From: Epiperipatus broadwayi
Lineage: Eukaryota > Onychophora > Udeonychophora > Euonychophora > Peripatidae
NCBI GenBank assembly: GCA_028023455.1
Contig: JAQFVV010006541.1
Coordinates: 1 to 64,000, forward strand
DNA: 64,000 bases
Reading direction: 5' to 3'
Part shown: piece by piece, positions 1 through 11,427 of the stretch
How positions within the stretch are numbered: position 1 is the first letter of the stretch
How the letters are laid out: each line of letters begins with the position of its first letter
Notes under the pieces: model-generated
The model's input: only the letters and a program-made list of their open reading frames with translations
The model's database searches: none
What the model was told of the DNA's origin: nothing
Position numbers and translations under genes: made by a program

Positions 1-1117
1 GAAACTTAGTTTTTAAACAAATCTCGCATTCCCTAAGTCTACGGGCAATGGATTCAGACATCTTATGAAAATAAAAATGCTTCTTAATAATAGGTTCAAT
101 TTTCTGAATTCCATAGTGTCCATATTGGGTGTGAACATAATCTATGAGTTTATTGACTAAACATAAAGGAATAATCACTCTACAAGAATTTTCATCTCCC
201 TTTTTTAATTTCTTCATTAAAATTCTATCTTTAAACCTATACCCCTCTTTAATTCTATCAGCATATCTACTTTTCTGACCTAATTTAGCTGGATCTGATA
301 AGAAGTGAACTATTCTCTCCAGCCTAGTATCCTGTGCTTGCAGTAATTCTAAATTGGTATAATCTCTAACTATTTCTTCCTCTAACAAACTAGACATATT
401 ACAAATAATTATATTTTCAGTACTGGGGTTCTGATAATTAACAGAAACGGGATTGCGGCTAAGAATATCTGCAATGACATTATCCTGTCCTGAACAATAT
501 ATGATTTCATACTGATACTGTTGGAGATAGAGGCTCCATCTGATTAATCTTTCATTATTAAGGTAACTCTTGTTGAGAAACTCTAAACTATGATGATCAG
601 TTAATACTATAATTTTTGATCCCAACAAAAGCTGTCTAAGTTTTTGAAATCCCCACACAACAGCTAATGCCTCTTTTTCTGTGGTGGTATAGTTAAGTTC
701 CGCTCCCCTTAAATGTTGGCTTAAGAAATATAAGACTCTAGGTTCCTTATTCTCATTAAATTGGTATAGAATCACCCCTAAACTGAACCCACTACTGTCG
801 GTTTGCAAATAGAACTCTTTATTCAAATCTGGATAGGCTAAAATTACTGTTTTTAAAAAGTTATCTTTAACAATTTGAAATTCCCGTGTATGTTCCTGGG
901 TCCACCTCCACTTTTCACACTTTTTTAATAAAACAGATAAGTGCATAGTATCATATGAAAATTTTTTATAAAACCTGTGATAGTAATTACACAGTCCCAA
1001 AAACGATCTCAAGTGCTTTCTGGTTTTAGGGACGGGAAACCTTTGAATGGCGGCAATTTTGTCTGGGTGAGGTTTGACCCCTTCAGCACTAACCAAATGA
1101 CCAAGAAAAGAGATTTC
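1..1117 (-). CDS. pol: Gypsy pol: RT connection, RNase H and integrase zinc-binding region (partial)
   Basis: This stretch is in the same frame as the RT block, just after an in-frame TGA (1118-1120), and stays open to the window edge. It starts with the RT thumb (FLGHLVSAEGVKPHPDKI, then FLGLCNYYHRFYKKF). RNase H follows, with the catalytic-type motif LQTDSSGFSLGVILY, then YTTTEKEALAVVWGF and LTDHHSLEFL. The end has the HHCC zinc-binding signature of integrase: H-x4-H in HTQYGHYG and C-x2-C in ECEICLK. The integrase DDE core lies outside the window. As part of a Pol polyprotein it would copy element RNA and remove the RNA strand. Confidence 0.9.
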
Positions 1118-1717
1118 TCAGGCAATTAAAATACATTTTTCTAAGTTGACTTTTATATTGTTATCCGAACACTCACAAAGAAACATGCTAAGATGCTGTA
1201 AATGATCATTTAAATTTTCCGAAGCAATGACAATATCATCGACATATATAACTAACAAATTTTTCAGTTCTTTTGAAAAGACCATATTCAAGCATCTGAT
1301 AAGGCCAGCCCCACTATTAATTAAACCAAAGGGCATCCTTTGAAAAATATAAGATTGGCCCTGGTAACGGAATGCCGTATACTTTTGATCATTTTTGTGG
1401 AGTGGGATTTGCCAATAGCTGGCAGTTAAATCAAATGTGGAGAATATGTTCTTCCCTTTGAACTTCGTCAATAATTCCTGAATAGGTGATGGTATGTCAT
1501 GCTCTGGGACAGTATGCTGGTTAAGTGTATGTGCATCCAGACAGACTCTAATGGATCCATCTTTCTTTTTGACTACTACTAATGGATTCACATAAGACGA
1601 AGGGCTGGGCTTAATTATTTGCCAGTCAATCATCTTATTAATCTGCTGTTGAACCTCTGCCTGGTATTGATAAGGAATAGGATAAGTACGCTGCTGGAAA
1701 GGCTCATTATCCTTCAA
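1118..1717 (-). CDS. pol: Gypsy pol: reverse transcriptase fingers and palm
   Basis: About 199 residues of a Gypsy-type RT (RVT_1). Motif A is FSTFDLTASYWQIPL (aspartate near residue 96), motif B-like is RMPFGLINSGAG, and motif C is YVDD at about 158-161. All catalytic aspartates are present. No ATG starts the block: the frame is continuous with the upstream protease, separated only by the TAG at 1775-1777, and the linker HCVFSKIPGILKGYVHRIN is still readable. So this is an internal part of a Pol polyprotein, not a separate gene. It ends at a TGA (1118-1120), after which the same frame continues into RNase H. Confidence 0.93.
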   Translation of the reverse strand: MKDNEPFQQRTYPIPYQYQAEVQQQINKMIDWQIIKPSPSSYVNPLVVVKKKDGSIRVCLDAHTLNQHTVPEHDIPSPIQELLTKFKGKNIFSTFDLTASYWQIPLHKNDQKYTAFRYQGQSYIFQRMPFGLINSGAGLIRCLNMVFSKELKNLLVIYVDDIVIASENLNDHLQHLSMFLCECSDNNIKVNLEKCILIA

Positions 1718-1774
1718 ATTGATTCTATGGACATACCCTTTTAATATACCAGGTATTTTGGAGAAAACACAATG

Positions 1775-2377
1775 CTACTGGAACAACAATTGGAAAAATG
1801 GTTTATAGTATTCTGTGCCAATAATACATGAACCATCCAACTTAACTTTAATATTTACATCAACTGTTGTCTCCTGTATGGTCATTAATTGATTCATCTG
1901 ACTATTACAATTGACTACAAGAGGGCAAATCTCCTCTTTACATCCAAAAGTTTCATCTCTGTAATTAATATAACAATTATTTAGAGTCATGAAATCCGAA
2001 CCAATTATGGCTTCATGAATCAAACCTGGGATGATTAAAAAGACATGCTCAAATTTGCACAAATTAATTTCTAATGTAATAAAAACCTGTCTATTAGATA
2101 ACTTAGTCTTCTTTCCATTAGCAAGTATTACCCTAATCACCTTAGTTGGTAAAATTGGAATAGATTGGTCAGCTGACTGAATTTTCAAGTAAGTTCCTTC
2201 AGACAACAAGGAAGCTTGACTGCCTGTATCAATTAAGGTGTTGACAACAATTCCTGAAATGATAATCTTTATCATGGGACAGTTGTACAAGATAGGTGGC
2301 TCAGACATTTTGCCAGGTTCCAAATAATCAATGTCAAGGTCTATATTATTGATAATCCACATCATGCTGTTCCCCAT
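1775..2377 (-). CDS. pol: Gypsy pol: aspartic protease domain
   Basis: About 200 residues. The retropepsin active-site motif is LIDTGSQASLLS (aspartate about residue 50) and the second family motif is AIIGSDFM (about 123-130). The retroviral-type protease matures Gag and Pol. The likely first ATG is at 2377, but the same frame is open further upstream to overlap the end of gag, whose frame differs by one (pol is -1 relative to gag). Expression by -1 frameshifting is possible, but I see no classical slippery heptamer. The block ends at a TAG beyond which the frame runs on into RT. Confidence 0.87.
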   Translation of the reverse strand: MGNSMMWIINNIDLDIDYLEPGKMSEPPILYNCPMIKIIISGIVVNTLIDTGSQASLLSEGTYLKIQSADQSIPILPTKVIRVILANGKKTKLSNRQVFITLEINLCKFEHVFLIIPGLIHEAIIGSDFMTLNNCYINYRDETFGCKEEICPLVVNCNSQMNQLMTIQETTVDVNIKVKLDGSCIIGTEYYKPFFQLLFQ

Positions 2378-2427
2378 ATGTTTAAAAATAGGGCCCCGAA
2401 GTGAGGAACGTTCCTGCGAGGTCCTTT

Positions 2428-3192
2428 TTAATTTAATGCCCTGCTACTTTTACTACCTTTTATATTTTTCTTTGGTATTGTTGGGATACCACTAGTAGAA
2501 GGCTGATTCTCATTCAGAATTCTACTCTTAACTGTTGGCCTACTGAGGTGGCTATTCAGTCTACCATAGGGATTCGTCCTATAATATCCTTTTTCTCTAA
2601 CTAACTTCCTCCTTCCCATATGTGACCTATCTGCGAAATTGATATTACTCACCATCGGATGGGTGTCTCTATTTACCCTAATTCTATTATCAATATTCCT
2701 ATCGCTGGTCTCTAACGAATCTAAAATTTCTACTACCTCTTCTATGGTATGTCTGTCAGCAGCAATCAAGATCTGCTCTATATGCCTCAGCAGATTATGG
2801 CGAATTATTCGCACAATTTGTGTCTCAGATAAAGGATAAGCTGTCAAGGTTTTCAATTTGATGGCCTGACTCCTGAAAAACTGAGTATAACTACCCTTAT
2901 TTACATGATATCTTTCCTGGGATATCTGATATCTCAGGTTATCTTGGCGGTCTTCCCCCCAAAAACTGGCTAACATAAGATATTTGAAGTCTCCATATGT
3001 TTCTGGTTTAATAAATAATGATTGCCACCAGTCTTTAGATGCTGCACACAAATGGTTAGCGGCAATAGCAATCTTTTCTATCTCAGATAAATGACATAAG
3101 GTGAATAACTCCTCCAGATTCTGGAGATACTCGTATGGATTCTCCAGATATTCACCTCTAAAAAATTTTATTTTTAAGAATTTTAAGGCCAT
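2428..3192 (-). CDS. gag: Gypsy gag: capsid-like domain
   Basis: A 254-residue product resembling retrotransposon Gag capsid: FRGEYLENPYEYLQNLEELF near the start, then WWQSLF, and YTQFFRSQAIKLK about 100 residues in. These match the usual Retrotrans_gag pattern. It ends in a basic, arginine-rich tail (about residues 165-254) that may bind nucleic acid; I see no CCHC zinc knuckle. The ATG at 3192 overlaps the TAA ending the upstream frame (3183-3185). That looks more like a one-base frameshift within a longer gag than a genuine start, since the capsid homology begins only a few residues in. Confidence 0.8.
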   Translation of the reverse strand: MALKFLKIKFFRGEYLENPYEYLQNLEELFTLCHLSEIEKIAIAANHLCAASKDWWQSLFIKPETYGDFKYLMLASFWGEDRQDNLRYQISQERYHVNKGSYTQFFRSQAIKLKTLTAYPLSETQIVRIIRHNLLRHIEQILIAADRHTIEEVVEILDSLETSDRNIDNRIRVNRDTHPMVSNINFADRSHMGRRKLVREKGYYRTNPYGRLNSHLSRPTVKSRILNENQPSTSGIPTIPKKNIKGSKSSRALN

Positions 3193-3410
3193 GGAGCTAT
3201 TACTTTTGGCTCTAGCATGACTTTACTTCTAGCCTCATTTAATGGATCGTATATTGATTCTACTGGATTAATTACCATATGTAACACAGATATTACTTGG
3301 TTATTATGACCTTTATTTGTTTCCTTTACTTGAGTTTCAGATAAACCTTTACTTTGAACAACTTTTTTACTTTTTGTAAAATTATCCCTATTATAGTCTA
3401 TAGCTTGCAT
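3183..3410 (-). CDS. gag linker segment, same frame as the coiled-coil ORF
   Basis: Seventy-five residues in exactly the frame of the 386-residue coiled-coil ORF upstream, cut off from it by a TAG (3438-3440) and nine further codons. The product is basic and polar, with no motif I recognise. Its last codons overlap the ATG of the capsid block in another frame. The simplest reading is one long gag-like protein (coiled coil, linker, capsid) damaged by one stop and one indel. Confidence 0.5.
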   Translation of the reverse strand: MQAIDYNRDNFTKSKKVVQSKGLSETQVKETNKGHNNQVISVLHMVINPVESIYDPLNEARSKVMLEPKVIAPWP

Positions 3411-3437
3411 TCGACTCTCTAATTCTAACTTATAGTT

Positions 3438-4598
3438 CTACCATTCACAGTCTATTCTCTTTGAACTATCTTTTAGGCCTACATTTAAGTGTTTAATCTG
3501 TTGTTCCAATTGGTTAATAGTTTCATCTTTGTTTATCCCGAATTTATCTTCTAACCTTTGATATACTTTACTCTCACACTGAGTCATTAATTCCCCTATT
3601 TCATCTTGGAGATTATTATGTAATAGCTGTGCATTACTCTTTATTATATCATTAAAATTTTCTACTCTTCCCAAAACTTGACTTAGCTCACTTTCTAGAT
3701 TTTGATTAATCTCACATTGGGTCAACTCTTGAGTTTCTAGTTTAGCTATTAATCTGGTAATCTGGCTCTGACATCCTTTCACTACATTGTCAGGTGCTAG
3801 AGTTATATTTTTAACTTCCTCTTTCAAATTACTGACTTCACTTCTAGCACTGTCTAATTCTCCCTTAATAGATTCAACTCTATCCTGAACTTCTCTTTGA
3901 AATACTACTGTTTCCTTTTGATAATTTCTTATTTCCTGTACTTCATTGTTTAATACAATATATTGACTTTTAAAGTCCTGCTGGATAGCCTCAATCATAT
4001 TTTCTGCCCTTTCAGAATTTGTTTCGATCTCTTTCCTTATTCTTATTTCCAGCTTTTCAGAGGCCAATTTTGATTCTTCTACATGATTTCTCAAATCTTC
4101 CCTTAAGTCCTTTATCTCCTGTACTTGATTTTGAGATGTCTCTTTGATCTCCTGCATTTGATTCTCTAATTTAATATTTAAATTTTGTATCTGACTTTTT
4201 AATTCACTTTTTAATTCACTATTTGAGTTTTGTATATGACTTTTCAATTCACTATTTGATTGTTTTAATTCACTATTTGAGTTTTGTATCTGACTTTTCA
4301 ATTCACTATTTGATTGTTTTAATTCACTATTTGAGTTTTGTATCTGACTTTTCAATTCACTATTTGATTTTTCTAATTTTTTCAAGAATTCCTCCAATGT
4401 ATTTCTCATTAATTGATCTGGCTCATTTTCATGTTTTCCCTTTATTATTGTGGCTTCTTCTGGGTTAGCTATATCCAAATCTTCCCCTTCCTCTTTTAAT
4501 TGTACACTAAAATATGGAGTCTGTGTATCAGGGGATTGTAACTCTTGGGATCCTCCCAAATCCTCAGAAATACTATGATTATCTTTGTTTTCACTCAT
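3438..4598 (-). CDS. Gag-like N-terminal coiled-coil protein of the Gypsy element
   Basis: A 386-residue, highly charged protein starting at ATG 4598. Residues about 65-380 are almost continuous heptad-like sequence rich in E, K, L, N, Q and S, predicting a very long coiled coil. Residues about 79-140 are an internal tandem repeat built from SNSELKSQIQN-type units. No enzymatic motif is visible. It lies where Gag begins and shares its frame with the next block, so it is probably the N-terminal part of Gag, perhaps for assembly. It ends at a TAG (3438-3440). A separate ORF1-type protein is the alternative. Confidence 0.72.
   Translation of the reverse strand: MSENKDNHSISEDLGGSQELQSPDTQTPYFSVQLKEEGEDLDIANPEEATIIKGKHENEPDQLMRNTLEEFLKKLEKSNSELKSQIQNSNSELKQSNSELKSQIQNSNSELKQSNSELKSHIQNSNSELKSELKSQIQNLNIKLENQMQEIKETSQNQVQEIKDLREDLRNHVEESKLASEKLEIRIRKEIETNSERAENMIEAIQQDFKSQYIVLNNEVQEIRNYQKETVVFQREVQDRVESIKGELDSARSEVSNLKEEVKNITLAPDNVVKGCQSQITRLIAKLETQELTQCEINQNLESELSQVLGRVENFNDIIKSNAQLLHNNLQDEIGELMTQCESKVYQRLEDKFGINKDETINQLEQQIKHLNVGLKDSSKRIDCEW
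4203..4365 (-). repeat. In-frame tandem repeat in the coiled-coil ORF
   Basis: Units of about 54 bp encode NSELKSQIQNSNSELKQ-like sequence two to three times. The repeat length is a multiple of three, so copy-number change would lengthen the coiled coil without breaking the frame. Confidence 0.75.
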
Positions 4599-4599
4599 A

Positions 4600-5430
4600 T
4601 TAAAATTCTAACTCTTTTAGTATTTAACAGTACTGAAATATTAGCAATGAACTATTAATAAATTTATCGATAAGAAATTATTGACAAGACATCCTGCCTC
4701 CATGCCTCTCCTACCAAAAACAATCTACACCAATAACTATGCTCTGACATTTAATATCCCTAAAGCTCCAACATTAACTACTAAATATGCTTTTTTTTTT
4801 TTCACATGCTTCTTGGTCCATATAAATATCATTAGATATTATGTAATATAGCATAAGTGCCAATCACAAGACCAGACAAACAGATCATCATAAATGATAA
4901 AATTATTACAGTGTTTTATGGAATTGCCTACAGACCCCAACATCATAAACTGACAACTTAATTATTTATTTTTCAGTGGCAAAAGATTAGATGATATAAT
5001 AGATATTCACATAATATCTTATGGCTAAAACAATTCATTATTGGCAAATATTTTTAATCAATGAATAACTAATCCATTCAAGTGCAAACAATATTAATAT
5101 TGACTCCAAGAAAAGTTTACTAAATTCCTCGTGGCCAGCTATAGCCATCGATGGCCCCTGTAGTTGGGCGGCCATTTCTAACCCAGTTATTTTTATTAGA
5201 AATTTTAATAGAAATTTATTTATTTTGTTTTATTTCTAACCCACTATTTTTATTAGTTTAGTTTATTTGCACCCAGGACACTACTTTACACAGGTTATTC
5301 TTTTATTATTAATTTAGTTTATTTATTTATCTTATTTGCACCCAGGACACTAATTTTTCTGGTTGTTGTTAAGGCAACCAAAATAAAGCAACATCTCCAT
5401 TAATTTTCCAATATGATCTAAAATACCTTT
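4600..5430 (-). other. Probable leader / 5' LTR region of the Gypsy element
   Basis: No coding signal. A short GC-rich island at 5151-5174 reads on the minus strand TGGCCGCCCAACTACAGGGG, which has the look of a primer-binding site (TGG start, CGCCCAAC). Just beyond it are two copies of GCACCCAGGACACTA-like sequence (5268 and 5336, plus strand) and two copies of TTTCTAACCCA. With no second LTR in the window, LTR boundaries cannot be set. Confidence 0.35.
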
Positions 5431-8400
5431 CATATAATACAATTGTACATTCAATTCTCTTAAGCCATGCCACGATTGTAATAACAACAATAATTGATCA
5501 CTTATTAATTTAAAGAATAATTATAATAATATTAATCTCAGGGTTCTTTGTTTCATGTAAGGAAATGCTCGACAGTATTGTGTTGTCGCATATGACTGAC
5601 ATTCTGGTCGGCTATAGGAAACATTTATTTTACTTAAATTCAATGTGTCTTCATCTCTCATATCCACTGCTATATTATTTAAAGAGATGATAATTCTATT
5701 CAATAATGACGTATAATTTTGAATATCACAGCCTTTTTTTTTTTTTTTTTAGAATCTCAGTCAAAATAATAAAAAGACAAGGGTGCTTTTTGTGTCCTTC
5801 CATCATCCATGACAACACAATAATATAACTAAGATTTATTACTTAGACAATTTAACTAAATGTTTGGAATAATGTGCAACCAAAGTTAATGGTTTGGGAA
5901 TAAATTCATTTTTTTTTTTTTTTTTATACAAAGGTGAATGTTTAGTCTTAAGTTTCAACTCCATAAATAATTATCATTAAACTAAAATATAATGACATAT
6001 TCCGATCTGCTTAACTTTATTTATCTGGTATATTAAGTTTTTAAGAATTTGGAATGATTTCGGACTCAAGAAAAGGTTTTGCAAATATTGTGCAAACACT
6101 TATATTTAGCATATAAAAACAAAAAAATGAATCTACAACAAATTTTAACAAGACTATAATTTATTATTATCACAAAAAAAAATATATGAACATTTATTCA
6201 ATAATCCCATAATAATACAAAAATATAAAATATAACTGACATTAGTCTGTATACTCTTTTTTTTATGGACTAGAGGTTACTACTTCTCCTGTATGCAATC
6301 ATATGGATTGATTAACTAAAAGTACATTTCATTACCAATACATTGTTTATTACATTTTGGTAACCTTGTAGAAGCTTTTATTCAAAATTATTGACTAACT
6401 ATTTTTGTTTTTGTTTTTTTTGTTTTTTAAATGATTAATCCCATCATATGCAATACGCAAAATATTAAATTTATTTCTAATACATTTACTTTATTTATGG
6501 TCTTTAATGGGATAACCTATTCTAATTATAGGCCAGTTATCAGAAGTTATACTTACCATCTTACATTTAACTTAATGCTAACTTAAGTTATGATACAAAT
6601 TTTATTCATACGTATAATTTTAAAATATGAGTATTATTTAATTACTAACCAGAATTAAATATTGCATTTGAATATTCCTTCAGTAAATAAGCGTTTTAAA
6701 TTACGCAATTTTAATTACTTTCTCCATTGATTTACTTGTCAAATACTAGCAATATTTAGCAGCACAATACAGATGTTGATCCTAGTTACTAACGCACTAT
6801 TTATACTAAAGTGAATCTTGAGGAACTAACACCTCCAATATAACCTTTATCTTGCCCGAACTTTCAAAATTAAGCACAATAATCAACACCTTCCATGGTG
6901 GAGCTATCTTTATTTTCACATGAGGAATATGGAATAACCACGAAGGTCTGTAAAGTAATCTACTACATTAAAATATTTTGGTGGTTTCTTGCCTCTTACT
7001 TGGGCATACAACGAACACACACCAAATACAATCCTCTCCTGGGATTTAAACGAATGAAGCATACTAAATGCTAGATAAATTCTTGATCGTCCTATCTATG
7101 AGAATCGATCACTTGGGCTATAAACATACCCGAACATTATATTTAAAATCTTCCTCTCATGAAAAACAAAGCTTTTGGGGAGATCATTTTTCATCCCACA
7201 AAACAAATACATTATAATTATTACCTATGCGAATATTAAGCATATACCAATGCTATATCTGGGCAGGATAAGTAAATACACTGATTATAATAAACTTATG
7301 TTACCGTGTATACTTTGATCAACATCTGAAATCAATGGACATCATAGAATAAAAGTATAATAATTTTAATTTTAATAAAGGAACATTCAAAAATAGTTGG
7401 TAGCATACTATCTTAAACTAAATAAAGTGGATGTGTTATTTAAGAATAATTAGGAATAACTTCCTCAATTAATACAGTATAAATAAATTCGTTTCAAAAC
7501 TTTAACAAGAAATATTTTGTTATAGCATTTTTTTTTTTAGTTACTTCTGATAATTTTCAATATTTATTTTACCCCTTAAATATCTAAATATTTTTCTTTT
7601 ACGTATCTAACATACAAAATTTCTACCTACAATTGTATGTAATAATTAAAACATATTTTATAGATTTTTTTTTCTTCCGTATTAAATATCAACTTAACCT
7701 ATAATAATTATATTAAAACATACCTTTGTCATCACAAGGCTATTAAATATCACTTGACCATACAGACTTTAATCTATGTGATATAAAAAAAAATACATAT
7801 CATTTATAACTTAGTTTTAAACAATCATTAATTAACAAGTGCATACTCTCTCATTAGAAAATGTTTTTCTTTTGAGCAATTGGTCCAGGTGAAGAGCTTT
7901 ATCCAGTCGTATTTCACGAAGCAAGTTTGAAACAATAAACGCATGGTATTATTTCCTTTAAATAAAAGTTTTCTCTTATTTTGTGCGTTTAATAAATTAG
8001 GCAAAGAAACATATAGCAGAATTGAAGATTAATTCTTACTTGAATTAAACTACTACAATTTTGGGATCCAAGAAAAAAAATAGACTTCTAACATAGACGA
8101 ATATTTGACTATAGACGATAAACATACACAATATTTTTTTTTATTGACGATACGTATACTTATTAGCTTACTTATGGACGAAAATTCCGCAATTTTCCGA
8201 GAGATTATTATGATAATAACTACAGTCAATTTACGTGTACATGAAGTTTTAATAATTCCAACTGATGTATAATATAATATATCATTTATTTTTATCATTA
8301 AGTCACTAAGATATTTGGTTTTTGTTCATACTTTAGGAATTATAAAAAATTTTTAACGGTAACTTCTCTGTAAGAATGCCCCTATATAACTTTTCTTATA

Positions 8401-9600
8401 TTTACTCTGAGAAAGTTTATATTTTCTTTATTTTTATTTTTTTTTTTTTAAAATATACAGGTGCATAATTTAATTTTATTTATCATTATTATTATTTCCA
8501 GACAATTCTTGGTGAATAAAACATATTTTAACGTATGTAACTACATTACTTGTAAAGGCAGACAATATTGAGAAAGAGCGTGAAAATGTTTCTAGTTGAT
8601 TTTCCTTGGTTTCAAAATATTTCTTTCAATTATTTTTTTTTCTTTCTATACCAAGAAAATATCAATAAATGACATAAAGTTAATAAATAATTATTTCTTT
8701 CTTGGAAATCATTTATCTTCCTTAATTTAGACATAATAACACTTTTCGTGACTCTTTTAGTTACATCTGTCATTTTTGAACTTTAGTGCGAGACAATAAA
8801 TTTTTAAGTATAAAAGGTCTTTAAATAGGTAGATGGCAAAGAAAATCAGGATATCTTATCAAAAAAATTTAGCCACACATTATATTATTAAAATTTTACT
8901 TTGATTACATTTATTTCTGCAAAATAAAATGAAAAAATTGAGTTACCAAATTTCAGCACTGTTCCTTCCTTGAAAACTAAAAGCAGACTATCTATTTTTT
9001 TTTTCAAAAAAATGATCTTGATTATGAAATTGGTTGTTTCGTTTTGTTGTTGTTTTTTTTTTTATTTTTTTACTTTAGCGACCTCTTCCAGAAAAATAAT
9101 CATTTGATTATAACATAAACAAAAGAAAGAAAAAACCTATTACAATCATATAGTTTTAGTATTATTTACCTGGATTACAAAGTAATTTGACAATAAAAAA
9201 AAATAATAAATACATTAAATTAACAATCAGTGATGTATAATTCTTTAAACATTATATTTTTTTTCTTTATTTTTTTTTTACAAAAAGAAATTACCAGAAG
9301 TTATTGTGCTTTATGATAAGACAGTCATCCACCATCCCCTCTACCCATCCAAAATCAATTACTGTTTAGCTTTTATACCATATTAATTTGCTCTAATTAT
9401 TAATATCTCAATTAAATTATTCATGTTCTCTCTTTAAAATGACATTGAGTTATTAAATCTATTAGTTATTCACCCAAAACATGCCAAAGTGAGTGAATAG
9501 CATACTTTATTAATCAATTATTGCTATTGTTATTTTATCTTTTTATTTCTTTAATGAATAGCATTGTTTTCCTGCAGAAATAATGCCAAGTAAACCAAGT
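5431..9600. other. AT-rich DNA, nothing recognised
   Basis: Many homopolymer T and A runs and short AT-rich open frames without protein character. No domain, repeat family or structured RNA could be supported on either strand. Confidence 0.5.
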
Positions 9601-9617
9601 GTCAATAACACTAGGTT

Positions 9618-9620
<3 letters not shown>

Positions 9621-9653
<33 letters not shown>

Positions 9654-9680
9654 AAAATACAGACATTTAATGGTTGTAGT

Positions 9681-9704
<24 letters not shown>
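9621..9704. repeat. Two (AT)n microsatellite tracts
   Basis: About 30 bp (9621-9650) and 24 bp (9681-9704) of alternating AT separated by 30 bp of unique sequence. Confidence 0.9.
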
Positions 9705-9711
<7 letters not shown>

Positions 9712-9719
9712 GACATTTT

Positions 9720-10145
9720 CAAGCACTGCAGACTGTATATCTTTACATGTTAAGTCGTTTTTCAAATCCATGCTTTCTCTTTCAAATTTTCATATTTCAT
9801 CCAACTATTTTATATGTGGTTGCTTTTTGAGGGATTTACAAACTCTTAGTACCTACTTTAAGGCTTTAAATGTCTGTTTATTATCATATTTTCTAGCAAT
9901 GTACCCAGATCAGCTCCAGTTTAGTTTTATAATTCTTTTAATGATGTTAATGATATATGTTTGTCCATGCAGGTATTTTGAGTTTGATCTTTCTCTGTTA
10001 TTCTCAACATACATCTTTCCATATTTCATTGTATGATCTGAAATCTTCATTTGGGTTGCACTTCTGTTAAATATCCAGGTGTTTGATCCACATGTAAAAA
10101 TTGGGAAAACGTTTCTAATAAAACATATTTTTGCAGATTAATTTT
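9720..10145 (-). pseudogene. 3' fragment of an RTE-like LINE reverse transcriptase
   Basis: On the minus strand the frames read FIRNVFPIFTCGSNTW, matching the RT C-terminal pattern usually written FNQCVLPVLTYGSETW. Then come TMKYGKMYVENNRERSNS (usual form AMERKMLGVSLRDRIRN) and IKRIIKLNWSW followed by GYIARK (usual form AKLKWRWAGHVARR). Stops interrupt the rest. Only the thumb and C-terminal part survive, as expected for a 5'-truncated LINE insertion. It resembles the corresponding part of the element at 19.8-22.7 kb. Confidence 0.72.
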
Positions 10146-10149
10146 TATA

Positions 10150-11340
10150 ATAACCATAAAATAATAAAGTATTAATGATGGTAAGAAATCATACAAATAA
10201 CTATTATAAAATTCAGACATACTTTCAGTTACGACAACAATTTTCAATTGAAAAAATTTAAAATTTTGTGGAAGTAAACATGATCATGGATATTCCAAAA
10301 AGTCATGAATCTTAACATTCACAATCAATCTATATATTAAAGATTTCTTATTTTAATTTATCAAAAATGGATTTTTTTTATTATTGTTTTTTCCCCATGA
10401 AGAATTCTAGTATTTTTTTAAGTTGAAGTTGGAGGTAAAATAAAATAATAATTAATGCTAGCCCTCCACTAATATGAGTCATAAGCTCAAAAACAGTTAG
10501 TTTGGAGATGAGAATTTTCTGGATACAGATTTTAAATATTTTCTCATACCACACTTATTAATTAAGAGCTTGTTTGAGTTATTGGTACACTCTCTGTATT
10601 GCATTTTTGTAACTACAAGTTTATAAAAGTAATGTTGTGGTACATATGACTTACTTTATTAATAAAAATAATGTTTTTATGTAAACAGTCAATTAAAAAA
10701 TAGAAATAACAAAGTAATCTCATGACTTACAAAGTAATCCAACTAAAAACATGTCATGTTATAAAAAACATTTGAGGCCTTTTTGATTTCCATAACCTTA
10801 AATGCTTTTATGAAAAGACACATATTTTAGCCAGATTACATTGTTAGTCAGATTACTTTGCTATTAATATTCTACATTTTAGTTGAATATTTACATAAAA
10901 GCATTATTTTAAAAAATTAATATTATTTTATTTTTTAGTTATAAATAAAACATATAATTTTGATTTAAATAAAATAATTTTTTCATCAGTCTTTTTTGTA
11001 TTATGTCTCTTGTTCGCTACACAAGAGAGTGCCTGACTTGTTTTGACAGAGTTTGGAAAATAAAGAAAGCTATGCTAATATACAATACAAACAAGACTTA
11101 ATTAACAGAGAGGCAGCAAGCATTAAGATTATTCAATTGTGGGAAGATTACCCTTTCAAAGTCCTTGTTGACAAAGACTACAAGGATAGTTGAAAGCACT
11201 CCTAAGTGGATAAAATTTTTAAAGTTACACTTACATATATCTAATTACTATATTTATAAATATTCAATTATAAGATATAATACTTAAATATGCTGGTTCA
11301 ACATGAAATATGTATATTGGAGATCATTTATCTTTGTCAC
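10150..11340. other. AT-rich DNA, nothing recognised
   Basis: No coding or structural signal that I can support. Confidence 0.45.
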
Positions 11341-11346
11341 ATTTAT

Positions 11347-11412
11347 GTGGTCATGTGTATCAGTTAGATTGTATAAATGTAGAGAGCTTGAAAGATCAGG
11401 TTCAAGTCTCTT
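11347..11412 (+). repeat. tRNA-like module (family A), degenerate
   Basis: Contains GGTCATGTGTATCAGTTAG, then about 35 bp, then GATCAGGTTCAAGTCTC, a close match to a Pol III B box (GGTTCAANTCC). The same module, better preserved, lies at 44930-45002 next to a hammerhead ribozyme. This copy ends against the start of the old LTR. Confidence 0.5.
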
Positions 11413-11427
11413 ATAATATATATATTG

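Larger units (their letters stand above)
1..5430 (-). mobile_element. Ty3/Gypsy LTR retrotransposon, 5' portion
   Basis: Read on the minus strand, the order is: leader or LTR region, long coiled-coil gag-like ORF, capsid-like gag, aspartic protease, reverse transcriptase, RNase H, then the zinc-binding start of an integrase at the window edge. PR-RT-RH-IN order is diagnostic of Ty3/Gypsy. The element continues beyond position 1, so the 3' LTR is not visible. Damage is light: one in-frame TAG in gag (3438-3440), a frame change near 3190, and in-frame TAG (1775-1777) and TGA (1118-1120) in pol. Otherwise reading frames are open for more than 4 kb, so this is a fairly young copy. The 5' boundary at about 5430 is only a guess. 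Confidence 0.88.

Noticed and set aside
2639-2839. Plus-strand frame opposite gag (also 4223-4468)
   Set aside because: Antisense shadows of the minus-strand gag and coiled-coil coding regions.
8053-8298. 81-codon minus-strand open frame
   Set aside because: Typical chance frame in AT-rich DNA, with no domain and no support around it.
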